Positions 55,276-64,000 of a DNA stretch of 64,000 bases are shown here, piece by piece. Made by a program: the position numbers and the translations under genes. Positions within the stretch are counted from its first letter, which is position 1; each line of letters opens with the position of its first letter. The notes beneath the pieces are model-generated. The model saw only the letters and a list, made by a program, of their open reading frames with translations. It ran no database searches and was not told the origin of the DNA. The DNA is from an uncultured Blastocatellia bacterium. GTDB lineage: Bacteria > Acidobacteriota > Blastocatellia > Pyrinomonadales > Pyrinomonadaceae. The stretch lies in contig CAMLLD010000031.1 of assembly GCA_946480785.1 (NCBI GenBank), positions 1-64,000 on the forward strand, in the 5' to 3' direction.

Positions 55276-56082
55276 ATGCCCGAAAGTGCAATCAAGGACT
55301 ATCGCGTCGCCAACGAGCCCTACTACCTGCCGGTCGCTCGGGAAATCGAGCTGTTTGAAGCCGCGCATTCCGCGCGCCTGCCCGTGATCCTGAAAGGCCC
55401 GACCGGCTGCGGTAAAACGCGTTTCGTCGAACACATGGCGTGGCGTCTCGAGCGCCCGCTGATCACCGTCGCGTGCCACGAAGACCTGTCGTCGACCGAT
55501 CTCGTCGGACGCTTTCTGCTCGAAGGCGAAGAGACGATCTGGCACGATGGTCCACTCACGTCAGCCGTGCGCAACGGCGCGATTTGTTATCTCGACGAAG
55601 TGGTCGAAGCGCGCAAAGACACGGTCGTGATCATTCATCCGTTGACGGATCATCGCCGCCGTCTGCCGATTGAAAAGCTCGGCACGATCGTCGAGGCGCC
55701 GAACGATTTCATGCTCGTTGTTTCTTACAACCCGGGCTATCAATCGATTCTTAAAGACCTGAAGCAGTCGACGCGCCAACGCTTCGTCGCAATCGAGTTC
55801 GATTATCCGCCGCCGGAAATGGAAGCGGAGATCGTGACGCGTGAAGGCGGCGTTGACGAAGGCACCGCGCGCGACTTGGTGCTCATCGGCCAGAAGGTTC
55901 GCAACCTGCGCGGTCACGGTCTGGAAGAAGGCGTCTCCACCCGGCTGCTGATCTACGCAGCGCAACTGATCGCTCTCGGCATTCCTCCTGTCGATGCTGC
56001 CGAGGTCGCGATGTCGTCGCCGATCACGGATGATCGCGAGCTGCAACGCAGCATCCGCGAGATCATTACCACCGTCATTTAG
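55276..56082 (+). CDS. MoxR-type AAA+ ATPase, CbbQ/NorQ family
   Basis: A cytoplasmic AAA+ ATPase of about 268 residues from the CbbQ/NirQ/NorQ group. Walker A is [15 protein letters not shown] near residues 38-50. The specific loop [20 protein letters not shown] follows. Walker B is [14 protein letters not shown]. The sensor region is [13 protein letters not shown]. These ATPases, with a VWA partner, activate RuBisCO or nitric oxide reductase. I start at ATG 55276; the frame extends upstream, but that part overlaps the mnmA start and does not look like the family. The VWA partner gene follows 11 bases downstream. Confidence 0.92.
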   Translation: MPESAIKDYRVANEPYYLPVAREIELFEAAHSARLPVILKGPTGCGKTRFVEHMAWRLERPLITVACHEDLSSTDLVGRFLLEGEETIWHDGPLTSAVRNGAICYLDEVVEARKDTVVIIHPLTDHRRRLPIEKLGTIVEAPNDFMLVVSYNPGYQSILKDLKQSTRQRFVAIEFDYPPPEMEAEIVTREGGVDEGTARDLVLIGQKVRNLRGHGLEEGVSTRLLIYAAQLIALGIPPVDAAEVAMSSPITDDRELQRSIREIITTVI

Positions 56083-56093
56083 AAGTTTCCGTT

Positions 56094-59000
56094 GTGCAGT
56101 CCGAACACGATTCCATAGAACGGCAATCATTCCTCGAACTGACGCGCAGCATTGCCGGTTTGCCGTTGGACCAGGCAGCCGCGGCCCTGGAGACGAGCGC
56201 GTCGATCGCAGCGATCTCTTTGCGCGCGGGTATCGAGTTCTTGCGGGCCGCGCCTGCGGCTGCCGAAGTTTTGCAAGCGGCTGAGCTACGCGCGTGGGGT
56301 GAGATGGGCCGGCGGCTCGCGATGAGCGACTACGAAACCGCGGTCTCGTTTTTCATCGCCGGGGTTGAGGAGCTGCGTAGCGTACCACGCGAGTTGTACC
56401 CGGAGATCTTCACGTTGTGTACGCGACAGATGACGCTCTCAACGTCGATCGGCCGCGAGACTCTTTATTCGCTACCACAGACAATCGACGAGATCGCGGA
56501 TCTCAACATCGTCATTCCGATTATCGAAATCGCCACGGAGATCGCGCGGCGCTCCGCCAAACACAGCGCCGAGTTTCTCAACGCGAGCACGCATGTTTCC
56601 GAAACGTTGCAGTCTTTCGACGATGCTGAAGTCGCTGCGGCCGCACTCGCTTTGGCGTCGTCGTTTGCGACGCGCGCGGGTGGCATCGCGGCGGATGCGT
56701 GGAACGCGATTCCGGAAGCACTTGCCGAACTCTCAGCCGCGGACGCGAAACGATTGCTGACCAGCGTCAACGAGTTTCTCGAACGCGGTGGCGGCGCGGC
56801 GGTGCACATACTGCTTGCGGGCGGCGAGATACTGCGCCGCGCGCCTGAGATCTTCGACGATTGGATCGCGCTGTTGTGGGCCGTCGCCGCGCACGGCAAC
56901 GCGGGGCTCGTCGCGTTTGTGCGTAGCAGTCCGGGCTTTTTGCGACTACTCGCTGCCGACATCAATCGCGCTGAAGCGATCGAGCTGTCGCGTCGAGTGC
57001 TTACGTTGACGAAAGAGATTGCGACCGTGGATGCGGAAGCGGCGCTGGCGTGTTTTCGTTCGAGCTCGCGCGCGTTGCGCAGTGTTTCGATCGAACAGTT
57101 TGAAGCATGGGCGCGGCGCGGGCTCTCGTCGGGTCGCGCAGACAATCGCGCGCGGCGCAGTTATTTCTCGCTCGAGACGCGCGGTAGTTATGAGGCGTTG
57201 CACAGTGGCAGCGCCGGTTTGGCGTTGGATTCAGTGCAACACTTGCTGCGGTTGTATGTGGAGGCGTTGACGGGGCGTGAGGTTGAGATCGCGCCGCTGG
57301 CGGCGGTACCGGATGAGGCGCGGATTGGTGACGGGCGGACAATTCATCTGCCTTCGTTGGTGAATGAATTCAGTGAGGAGGAGCTCGACTTCAAGCTTTA
57401 CAAAGTGTTGGCGGCGCACGCGGCGGGACAGATCGAGTTTGGGACGTATGAACGTGGTGGAAAAATCCCGGCGGCGTACGCAGCTACCAAGTCGCGGTTT
57501 ACTGAAGCCGATGCAATGGACGCGTTTGCGATCCCTGATCAGTTGCTGCACACAAGTGAGAGACAAGCGGACACAGATAACACAGATTTAAATACCGATT
57601 ACCGTGACACGCTGAAGCTGTTTCCACTGCCGCAACTCGCACGGCGCATCTTCGGCACGCTGGAAAACGGGCGCATCGATCGACGCCTCAGACAAACGTA
57701 TCGCGGGCTGCGCCGCGATCTCGATCTGATCCGCGAACATCTCGGCCGCAGACGCCCGCACATCAACGAGCTGCCCGCGTTGCTCGTGCCGTTCGAGCTG
57801 TTGTTTCAGATCACGATGCTCGGCGGCGCACGCGAAGACGCACGCCAGGCTTATCCCCAAGTCGTTTCCGAGTTGGAACAGATCGTGAGCGAGTACCTAT
57901 CAGATCCGAACGCGACTGTGGCCGACACGCTGATGGCCACGATCCGCGTTTACGATCTCTTCAAGTCCGTCACACCGATGGACGACTCGGTCCAACAGGT
58001 CGAAGCGCCCGAAGAGCCATCCGAAACCGAAGACGACGCCGGCGCGACCGAGCGCATGCAGCAGCAACAGACGCAGCAGATGCCGCAACGCCGCGACGCG
58101 CGCGAACTCTTCAACGCCTGGAACGATCCTTCACCCGAAGGCGATCCGGACGAACTCACCGGAGCGGAAAGCTGGTCGGAATCCGAAACGCCTGAGCAAG
58201 TTCTCAGCGAAGGCGAGGTCGCTTACAACTACGACGAATGGGACCGCGAATTGACTGACCATCGTCTCGGCTGGTGCCGCGTGATCGAGAAGCGCGTGAA
58301 GCACGGCGATAAAAACTTTGTGGAGCAGACGCGCGAACGCCACAAAGGCGTCATCTCTTCGATTCGCCACCAATTTCAGTTGATGAAACCCGAGAACCTC
58401 ACGCGCGTGGCGAATGAAGTCGACGGTGAAGAATTCGATCTCAACGCTGTGATCGACTACGTGATCGACCGCCGCGCCGACGGGCAGCAATCAGAAAGAA
58501 TCTACACGAAGCGTTTGCGGCGGCGGCGCGACGTGGCGGTTTCGTTTCTATTGGACCAGTCGTCTTCGACGGCGCGCACGATTGGGCGTCATCCGTTGCA
58601 ACCGTACACGCGGCCCGGCCGGCGCATCATTGAGATAGAAAAAGAAGGTCTCGTTTTGATGAGCGAAGCGCTCGAAGCGGTCGGTGATGTTTATTCGATC
58701 AACGGCTTCACTTCGGAAGGGCGGCGCAACGTGAAGTTTTACGTGGTGAAAGATTTCAACGAGAAGTACGGCGACGAAGTGAAGCGACGCATCGGCGGCA
58801 TCAACTACCAGAACAACACGCGTCTCGGCGCTGCGATTCGTCACGCCACCGCGCGGCTCGCGAAGCAGGACGCGCGCACGCGTCTCTTGATCGTGCTCTC
58901 GGACGGACGTCCTTACGATCACGATTACGGCGACGCGCGCTACGCCCGCGAAGACACGCGCGAAGCGTTGCGACAAGCGAAGAACGAAGGCATTACACCC

Positions 59001-59135
59001 TTCTGCATCACGATCGATCGCGAGTCTGAGGCTGAGCTGCGCGATCTCTACGGCGAGGTCGGCTACACGATCATCGACGACGTCTTGTCGTTGCCGGAAC
59101 GACTTCCAGGGATTTATCGCAGGTTAACGACCTGA
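56094..59135 (+). CDS. CbbO/NorD-type VWA-domain protein
   Basis: A 1013-residue partner of the CbbQ-type ATPase. Residues 1 to about 480 are a large all-helical region of Ala/Leu-rich repeats, unusually long for the family. An acidic, Gln/Glu-rich linker lies near 655-720 ([18 protein letters not shown]). The C-terminal von Willebrand A domain spans about 815-1010, with the MIDAS DxSxS motif (LLDQSSSTA), the Thr ligand region ([12 protein letters not shown]) and a loop Asp ([20 protein letters not shown]). With its ATPase it should remodel a metalloenzyme, but no RuBisCO or NOR gene is adjacent. The start is GTG at 56094. Its last 12 bases overlap the end of hyuB on the other strand. Confidence 0.9.
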   Translation: MQSEHDSIERQSFLELTRSIAGLPLDQAAAALETSASIAAISLRAGIEFLRAAPAAAEVLQAAELRAWGEMGRRLAMSDYETAVSFFIAGVEELRSVPRELYPEIFTLCTRQMTLSTSIGRETLYSLPQTIDEIADLNIVIPIIEIATEIARRSAKHSAEFLNASTHVSETLQSFDDAEVAAAALALASSFATRAGGIAADAWNAIPEALAELSAADAKRLLTSVNEFLERGGGAAVHILLAGGEILRRAPEIFDDWIALLWAVAAHGNAGLVAFVRSSPGFLRLLAADINRAEAIELSRRVLTLTKEIATVDAEAALACFRSSSRALRSVSIEQFEAWARRGLSSGRADNRARRSYFSLETRGSYEALHSGSAGLALDSVQHLLRLYVEALTGREVEIAPLAAVPDEARIGDGRTIHLPSLVNEFSEEELDFKLYKVLAAHAAGQIEFGTYERGGKIPAAYAATKSRFTEADAMDAFAIPDQLLHTSERQADTDNTDLNTDYRDTLKLFPLPQLARRIFGTLENGRIDRRLRQTYRGLRRDLDLIREHLGRRRPHINELPALLVPFELLFQITMLGGAREDARQAYPQVVSELEQIVSEYLSDPNATVADTLMATIRVYDLFKSVTPMDDSVQQVEAPEEPSETEDDAGATERMQQQQTQQMPQRRDARELFNAWNDPSPEGDPDELTGAESWSESETPEQVLSEGEVAYNYDEWDRELTDHRLGWCRVIEKRVKHGDKNFVEQTRERHKGVISSIRHQFQLMKPENLTRVANEVDGEEFDLNAVIDYVIDRRADGQQSERIYTKRLRRRRDVAVSFLLDQSSSTARTIGRHPLQPYTRPGRRIIEIEKEGLVLMSEALEAVGDVYSINGFTSEGRRNVKFYVVKDFNEKYGDEVKRRIGGINYQNNTRLGAAIRHATARLAKQDARTRLLIVLSDGRPYDHDYGDARYAREDTREALRQAKNEGITPFCITIDRESEAELRDLYGEVGYTIIDDVLSLPERLPGIYRRLTT

Positions 59136-60686
59136 CCCACCACCGCCAGGCGTTTCGATACGAATAAGATCTCCCGCTTCCAGTTGGTGAGAACTCTTCG
59201 CGGCGATCTTTTGCCCGTTGATCTCGTTCTTTCCCACGGCACCGTCACCGCCACCAAATAGACCATACGGTCCGCGCTTGCGTCGATCGGCCAGGAGCGA
59301 CATGCGCGCGGGAACGAGGGTTTCGATCTCGCGGATGACGCCGTCGCCGCCACGTTGCTTTCCTGCGCCACCCGAATTACTCCGCAAGCGATACTCACGA
59401 ACCCGCAGCGGATACGCATACTCGAGCGCCTCGGCGGGTGTGTTCAGGCTGTTCGTCATGTGCGTGTGCACGCCGCTCATGCCGTCGAGCGATGGCCGCG
59501 CGCCCATGCCGCCGGCGACGGTTTCGTAGTACGAAAACTCCTCGCCGGTGCGCGTGTCGATACCGCCAATCGTCAGGTTATTCATCGTCCCCTGACTCGC
59601 CGCCGGGATGCGTTCCGGCAGCGCCTGGGCCAACGCTTTGAACAACACGTCGACGATGCGTTGCGACGTTTCCACATTGCCTCCCGCGACAGACGCCGGC
59701 GGGTTCGCGTTGACCACCGTTCCCGCAGGCGCGATCACTTCGATCGGCTCCATCAAACCCGCGCTCGCAGGAACTTCGCCACCGACGAGGCAGCGGAAAA
59801 CGTAAGAGACCGCGGACACGGTGATAGCTTCGACCGCGTTGATCGCGCCCGTGACCTGCGGTGCACTGCCGTTGAAATCGACGACCGCGCGATCGCCGCG
59901 AATAGTAATTCGGACGGCGATGCGTACGGGTCGATCGTCGATACCGTCGTCGTCGAGAAAGTCTTCCGCTTCGTAAGCGCCGTCGGGGATCGAGGCGATG
60001 GTGTGGCGCATGAGTCGCGCTGAATAGTCGATCAACTGCGCGGCGTAAACCGCGGCTTCCTTTTCACCGCGACGCTCGACGATCTCGAGTAAGCGTGCGG
60101 CGCCGGTCTTGAGCGAACCGATCTGCGCGTCGAAATCGCCGCGGCGTTCGACGTTGCCGCGCACATTCGCGAGCAGCAAGCGCATCGTGTCCCCGTCCAA
60201 CTCGCCCTTTCGCACGAGACGAATCGGTGGAATGCGAATACCCTCGCCGTAGATGTCCGTGGCGAGTCCCATCGAGCCGGGCGTCGCGCCGCCGATGTCT
60301 GCATGATGCGCGCGGTTCGCGACGTAGAACAGAATCCGCGAGCCAATTCGTGAAGCTTTGCCGACCGGCATCACCAACGTCACGTCCGGGAGATGCGTGC
60401 CGCCCGCGAATGGATCGTTCACGGCGACAACGTCGCCGGGCGCAAACTTGATCTCGTGCAACGCAGCCGCAACGGCCATCGGCATCGAGCCGAGATGCAC
60501 CGGCATGTGATCGCCTTGTGCGATCACGCGGCCCGCGGCGTCGAAGACCGCACACGAATAATCACGACGCTCTTTGATGTTCGGCGAGAACGCAGTGCGA
60601 CGCAGCGCGACCCCCATCTCTTCAGCCACGGAAGTGAAGAGCGCGCGATAAATCTCGAGCGTTGTGGGATCGAAACGGACTTTCAT
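59124..60686 (-). CDS. hyuB: Hydantoinase/oxoprolinase subunit B
   Basis: A 520-residue subunit of an ATP-dependent cyclic-amide hydrolase (hydantoin, 5-oxoproline or acetone carboxylase type). Typical segments are [70 protein letters not shown], and the C-terminal [20 protein letters not shown]. The substrate cannot be told from sequence. It lies downstream of hyuA, separated from it by a 130-base gap that contains a nested palindrome. It converges with the VWA gene, with overlapping 3' ends. Confidence 0.93.
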   Translation of the reverse strand: MKVRFDPTTLEIYRALFTSVAEEMGVALRRTAFSPNIKERRDYSCAVFDAAGRVIAQGDHMPVHLGSMPMAVAAALHEIKFAPGDVVAVNDPFAGGTHLPDVTLVMPVGKASRIGSRILFYVANRAHHADIGGATPGSMGLATDIYGEGIRIPPIRLVRKGELDGDTMRLLLANVRGNVERRGDFDAQIGSLKTGAARLLEIVERRGEKEAAVYAAQLIDYSARLMRHTIASIPDGAYEAEDFLDDDGIDDRPVRIAVRITIRGDRAVVDFNGSAPQVTGAINAVEAITVSAVSYVFRCLVGGEVPASAGLMEPIEVIAPAGTVVNANPPASVAGGNVETSQRIVDVLFKALAQALPERIPAASQGTMNNLTIGGIDTRTGEEFSYYETVAGGMGARPSLDGMSGVHTHMTNSLNTPAEALEYAYPLRVREYRLRSNSGGAGKQRGGDGVIREIETLVPARMSLLADRRKRGPYGLFGGGDGAVGKNEINGQKIAAKSSHQLEAGDLIRIETPGGGGSGR

Positions 60687-60712
60687 CTCTGGTTTCTCTA
60701 TGCGTCTCGAGC

Positions 60713-60798
60713 CAAGAACAGGTCAGGAAGGGGGCAGCGCCCCCGCTACGACTGAAGCGGGGGCGCGCTACGCTTGCCCCCTTCCTGACTTGTTCTTG
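60713..60798. repeat. Nested palindromic repeat element between hyuA and hyuB
   Basis: An outer 24-bp inverted repeat (60713-60736 with 60775-60798) has one mismatch that would be a G-U pair in RNA. It encloses an inner perfect 11-bp hairpin (gcgcccccgct 60737-60747, agcgggggcgc 60756-60766). The whole 86-base element fills most of the intergenic space and has no coding frame. It resembles a mobile repeat of the MITE/REP kind, or a strong RNA structure that could separate hyuA from hyuB expression. Confidence 0.85.
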
Positions 60799-60816
60799 TT
60801 CACGGAGAATAAACAC

Positions 60817-62829
60817 TTAGTCAACTAACTCGATCAGAATGTTTCCCCACTGGTCCACTCGCGCCTGCGCGTCCGCGGGTACGAGTGTCGTCGCTGAATA
60901 CTCCGTCACAATGCACGGCGTTTTTAGTTTTACTCCACCGCGCAACTCGTCGCGGCGATATACGCCAAGCTTTAGTTTTCGCCCGCCGAAGTAACCGGTT
61001 ACGTTCTCGCGCGGCTTCGCAACACCACGTCCTGCCGCGATGTGCGTGACGGGTAACTTCGGCGTCAATCCAAAGGACCGTACGCGTGCGCTGACAATCT
61101 CAACCTCGCTTTGTTCCTGCGCATAACCGTAACGCTCACGATGCACGCGGTGAAAACTCATTGCGATGTCTCCGGTCGTTTCTTTCACTTCCAGCTCAAA
61201 CGACTGTCCACGATACCGCATCGCGAGCGATCGCTCGTGTCGCTGTTGCGCGCGTGCGAAACCCTCGCTGCGCAGCACCGCCGACGCCTCTCGTTCCATT
61301 TCGGCAAACACTTTCTGCAAGCGTGCGAGGTGCGAACGCTCGTGGCGAAACATTACCGTGCGGCTCTGGTCCTTGATCACGTCCGCGACCATCACGCCGA
61401 CCGCCGAGAGCGCGCCCGGCGCTTGCGGCGCGATCACGAGCGGAATGCGCAACGCACGCGCCAGCTCGACCGCGTGCAAACCACCCGCGCCGCCAAACGG
61501 CAACAACGCAAACTGTCGCGGATCGTGACCACGTTCGACAGAAATGTGCCGCAGCGCGCGCTCCATGTTTGTGTTCGCGACTGACAAAACCCCTTCGGCC
61601 GCAGTCACGACGCTGCAACGCTTGCCCGACGCTTTGCTGATCTCGCCGGCTAACAGCTTCATCGCTTCGTGCGCGCGTGCCGCATCGAGTTTGAACTCGC
61701 CGCCGAGCAGACCGCCGCCACCGAAGTGGCCCAACACGACGTGCGCATCAGTGACGGTCGGCAGCAGCGATCGGCCGTAACACGCCGGGCCGGGCTCGGC
61801 GCCCGCCGATTCTGGTCCAACCCGCAACGAACCGCCTTCATCGACGCGCGCGATCGACCCGCCGCCCGCGCCGACGGTGTGAATGTCCATCACCGAGACG
61901 GCGACCGGCAGTCCGGCGACAGTCGCTTCGTTCGTGGTGCGGATCGCGCCGTTGTCGCAGAGCGCGACGTCGGTTGAAGTGCCGCCCATGTCGAAGGTGA
62001 TGATGTTTGGTAGCTTCGCCGCCTGGGCCGCGCGAAGTGCGCCGACAACGCCGCCCGATGGGCCAGAGAGAATCGTGCGCACCGGTTCGACCGCGGCCAT
62101 TTCAGCGGAGATGCTCCCGCCAGACGATTGCATCACACGCAGCCTGAACGCGCTGTTTAGTCGTTTGAGGTAGCGGCCCATTAGCGGTTGCAAGTAGGCG
62201 TTGATGACGACGGTCGAGGTGCGTTCGTATTCGCGATACTCGGGAAGTATTCGGCTCGAGATCGAGATCGGTACGCCAAGCGCCCCAATTTCTTCGGCCA
62301 AACGTTCTTCGTGTTGCGGGTGCAGAAACGAAAACAATAGCGACACGGCGACAGACTCAACCTGCGCGCGTCGTAACTTCTCGATCAGAGACTCAAGGTC
62401 GCTCGTGTCGAGTGGTTGCAAGACCTCGCCGGAAGCGACTACGCGCTCGGCGACACCGAAGCGAAGATCGTCTGCAACTAACGGTGGCGGCTTAACAGCG
62501 TTGAGGTTGTAGAGTTCGGGACGGGCCTGGCGACCGATCACGAGTACGTCCTCGAAACCTTTCGTTGTGATCAGCGCGGTCTTTGCGCCGCGCCGCTGAA
62601 GAAGTGCGTTGGTACCGACGGTGGTCCCGTGGACGACCTCGGCCGCAGCCAGATCTACACCGATTTTCGAGCAGATCTGTTGGAGTCCCTGCAGAATTGC
62701 GACTGAAGGATCAGCAGGAGTCGAAGGCAGTTTGAAAAGTTGAATGTGGCCGTCTTGCTCAAAGACGAAGTCAGTGAAGGTTCCGCCGGTGTCGACGCCG
62801 ATGCGGATCGGCTTAGGCACGGATGTCAC
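60817..62829 (-). CDS. hyuA: Hydantoinase/oxoprolinase subunit A
   Basis: A 670-residue ATP-binding subunit. The actin-like phosphate motif is IGVDTGGTFTDFVFE near the start. Next come VVHGTTVGTNALLQRRGAKT, GPSGGVVGALRAA, FDMGGTSTDVALCDNG, VGAGGGSIARVDEGGSL, and GPACYG. These are the standard motifs of the HyuA/OplA family, which phosphorylates the cyclic-amide substrate for hydrolysis with HyuB. It starts with GTG at 62829, 8 bases after the stop of the oxidoreductase gene, so those two genes are in one operon. Confidence 0.94.
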   Translation of the reverse strand: MTSVPKPIRIGVDTGGTFTDFVFEQDGHIQLFKLPSTPADPSVAILQGLQQICSKIGVDLAAAEVVHGTTVGTNALLQRRGAKTALITTKGFEDVLVIGRQARPELYNLNAVKPPPLVADDLRFGVAERVVASGEVLQPLDTSDLESLIEKLRRAQVESVAVSLLFSFLHPQHEERLAEEIGALGVPISISSRILPEYREYERTSTVVINAYLQPLMGRYLKRLNSAFRLRVMQSSGGSISAEMAAVEPVRTILSGPSGGVVGALRAAQAAKLPNIITFDMGGTSTDVALCDNGAIRTTNEATVAGLPVAVSVMDIHTVGAGGGSIARVDEGGSLRVGPESAGAEPGPACYGRSLLPTVTDAHVVLGHFGGGGLLGGEFKLDAARAHEAMKLLAGEISKASGKRCSVVTAAEGVLSVANTNMERALRHISVERGHDPRQFALLPFGGAGGLHAVELARALRIPLVIAPQAPGALSAVGVMVADVIKDQSRTVMFRHERSHLARLQKVFAEMEREASAVLRSEGFARAQQRHERSLAMRYRGQSFELEVKETTGDIAMSFHRVHRERYGYAQEQSEVEIVSARVRSFGLTPKLPVTHIAAGRGVAKPRENVTGYFGGRKLKLGVYRRDELRGGVKLKTPCIVTEYSATTLVPADAQARVDQWGNILIELVD

Positions 62830-62837
62830 CGAGAAGT

Positions 62838-63932
62838 TTAACCACCAATGTCCACCCAGCAGCCGCTTTCGTTTGATTCGCGCAGCGCGTCGAGCACGAC
62901 CTGAATGCGATAACCATCCTCGAAACTCGCCGCGTCTTCAACCGTCTTCCGCCCCGTCCGCAACGCCTCGACGATGCGACACGCAAACGCAGTGAAGCCG
63001 CGCGACCAGCTACTCTCGCGCATGCCCTGGGCCATGTGGTCCTGATCGACCTGCACCGGACGCCACTGCCCCGAGCCGGTCGGCGAACGCCACAACTCCC
63101 CAGTCTCTTCAACCATCAACGCGCCCTTCGTGCCGTAGATCTCGACACGGTTTTCATACTTCCCTGACTCGACGACTGAAAGCGCCGCGGCACCGGTCGC
63201 GCCCTCGGTGTGTGGGCCATCAGCAAAGCGAAACAACAGCTTCGCTTCATCGTCAGTCGTGACGGGACGCATACCGCCGGACGATTTATCAGGCCGTTCC
63301 TTGATGTGCGTGGTGAGCATGCCGAGCGCGCGCGTGACTTCCGTGCTCAGCATCCAGCGAAACGAGTCGACGACGTGCGAGCCGATCGCGCCGAGTGTGC
63401 CGCCGCCCATCTTCGCGTCGGACCACCAGTCCCAACCGCGATCCGCAATGCCGCGATAATCGGATCGAAACACGTAATTGCAATGACGCACGGTCCCGAT
63501 CGCGCCCGTTTGCAACATGCCGCGCATCGTGCGCCGGCTGTTCAGAAATCGCAGCTCGTGATCGATCAACGCGAGCACGTTTGCCGAGCGCGCTTTCTCG
63601 ACCATGCGTTTCGCTTCATCCGCGTTGAGGGCCATCGGCTTTTCACAAAGCACTGCCTTGCGGTGCTCGAGCGCGGCGAGTGTGATCTCCATGTGCGTCG
63701 CCGGCGGCGTGACGATACTGACGAGGTCGACGTCATCGCGTTCGACCAACTCTTGCCAGTCGGCCGCGACGTGTTGAATGCCAAACTCCTGCGCGACTTC
63801 GGCGGCGCGCTCGCGATGGCGGCTCGCAATGGCCACCACCTTCGCGCCCATGCAATCGCGAAAACCCGGGATCTGCGTCGTGCGGGCAAACCCCGCCCCG
63901 ACAATTCCGATTCCAACCGGCGTGGTCTTCAT
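62838..63932 (-). CDS. Gfo/Idh/MocA-family NAD(P)-dependent oxidoreductase
   Basis: A 364-residue dehydrogenase. The Rossmann dinucleotide loop is GIVGAGFARTTQIPG near residues 7-21. The family Lys motif is VLCEKPMALNADEAKRM near 95. The C-terminal alpha/beta domain includes GGGTLGAIGSHVVDSFRWML, with the catalytic-region His. Members oxidise or reduce sugars, inositols and related polyols; the substrate is unknown. It is the first gene of the hyuA operon (8-base gap), so it may supply or further process the cyclic-amide substrate. The 68 bases beyond its start hold no visible feature. Confidence 0.9.
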   Translation of the reverse strand: MKTTPVGIGIVGAGFARTTQIPGFRDCMGAKVVAIASRHRERAAEVAQEFGIQHVAADWQELVERDDVDLVSIVTPPATHMEITLAALEHRKAVLCEKPMALNADEAKRMVEKARSANVLALIDHELRFLNSRRTMRGMLQTGAIGTVRHCNYVFRSDYRGIADRGWDWWSDAKMGGGTLGAIGSHVVDSFRWMLSTEVTRALGMLTTHIKERPDKSSGGMRPVTTDDEAKLLFRFADGPHTEGATGAAALSVVESGKYENRVEIYGTKGALMVEETGELWRSPTGSGQWRPVQVDQDHMAQGMRESSWSRGFTAFACRIVEALRTGRKTVEDAASFEDGYRIQVVLDALRESNESGCWVDIGG

Positions 63933-64000
63933 GGCGTAATTCTTACCACAGGTCAGCGAGAGATTAAACGGGTAAGTTAATTTTCGCGGCCGGCGAGCCT

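Overview
This is a GC-rich chromosomal stretch from a Gram-negative bacterium. It is densely packed and carries no insertion sequence, prophage, CRISPR array, rRNA or recognisable tRNA. The gene set fits Acidobacteriota best, probably class Blastocatellia. The reasons are a very large TonB-dependent receptor with an N-terminal carboxypeptidase-regulatory-like domain, secreted TPR proteins with the same domain, many secreted orphan proteins, type IV pilus genes, and small stem-loop repeats in the gaps. The taxonomic call is inference; no rRNA gene is present to settle it.

Layout. 0.3-2.3 kb (minus): a REC-GGDEF diguanylate cyclase and a helical membrane protein. 2.5-6.1 kb (plus): a Crp/Fnr regulator, yacG, a TlpA-like lipoprotein, pyruvate kinase and a membrane TPR-like protein. 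6.1-19.3 kb is almost entirely minus strand. It holds a radical SAM protein, LolA-like envelope proteins with an orphan LolD-type ABC ATPase, a PGPGW protein with a YfbR-like HD nucleotidase, and a short metallothionein-like gene. It continues with a pilT-led run (pilT, zinc-ribbon pseudo-receiver, CDF metal exporter, small protein, GNAT, secreted protein), then trmL-typA-thiE, and ends with a 32-residue lysine-rich histone-like peptide gene that has its own strong promoter and terminator. 19.6-23.7 kb (minus): FHA-GGDEF cyclase, pilN, pilO, a PilP-like protein and a pilin-like protein. 23.9 kb: ribA (plus). 24.5-30.0 kb (minus): two secreted TPR proteins downstream of the giant TonB-dependent receptor, all three with a related N-terminal beta domain.

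30.3-38.1 kb (plus): an HD phosphohydrolase, a TonB-domain protein and an S41 peptidase overlap or abut. After a repeat-rich gap come a PRC/MgtE-N/CBS protein with no membrane domain, an Nramp-type transporter and an MscS channel with a cyclic-nucleotide domain. That last gene carries an apparent frameshift near its 3' end. 38.1-47.5 kb (plus): a heat-shock island of hsp20, clpB, hsp20, grpE, groEL, a ClpA/ClpC-like unfoldase and a LolA-like protein, with neither groES nor dnaK/dnaJ. 47.5-52.3 kb: fabG, a divergent acyl-ligase/ACP/acyltransferase fusion, and serS. 52.2-55.2 kb (minus): mnmA and sppA. 55.3-59.1 kb (plus): a CbbQ/CbbO-type MoxR ATPase and VWA protein pair with no RuBisCO or nitric oxide reductase beside it. 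59.1-63.9 kb (minus): a Gfo/Idh/MocA oxidoreductase followed by hydantoinase/oxoprolinase subunits HyuA and HyuB, which are separated by a nested palindromic repeat.

Themes: envelope biogenesis and TonB-dependent uptake, divalent metal handling (CDF, metallothionein, Nramp with a detached MgtE-type sensor), protein quality control, c-di-GMP and type IV pili, plus ordinary housekeeping. Two genes under 60 codons (11424-11573 and 19172-19270) were found by reading the gaps directly. They are among the more interesting items, with the Mg2+/metal-sensor cluster at 34-38 kb and the CarboxypepD_reg cassette at 24.5-30 kb.
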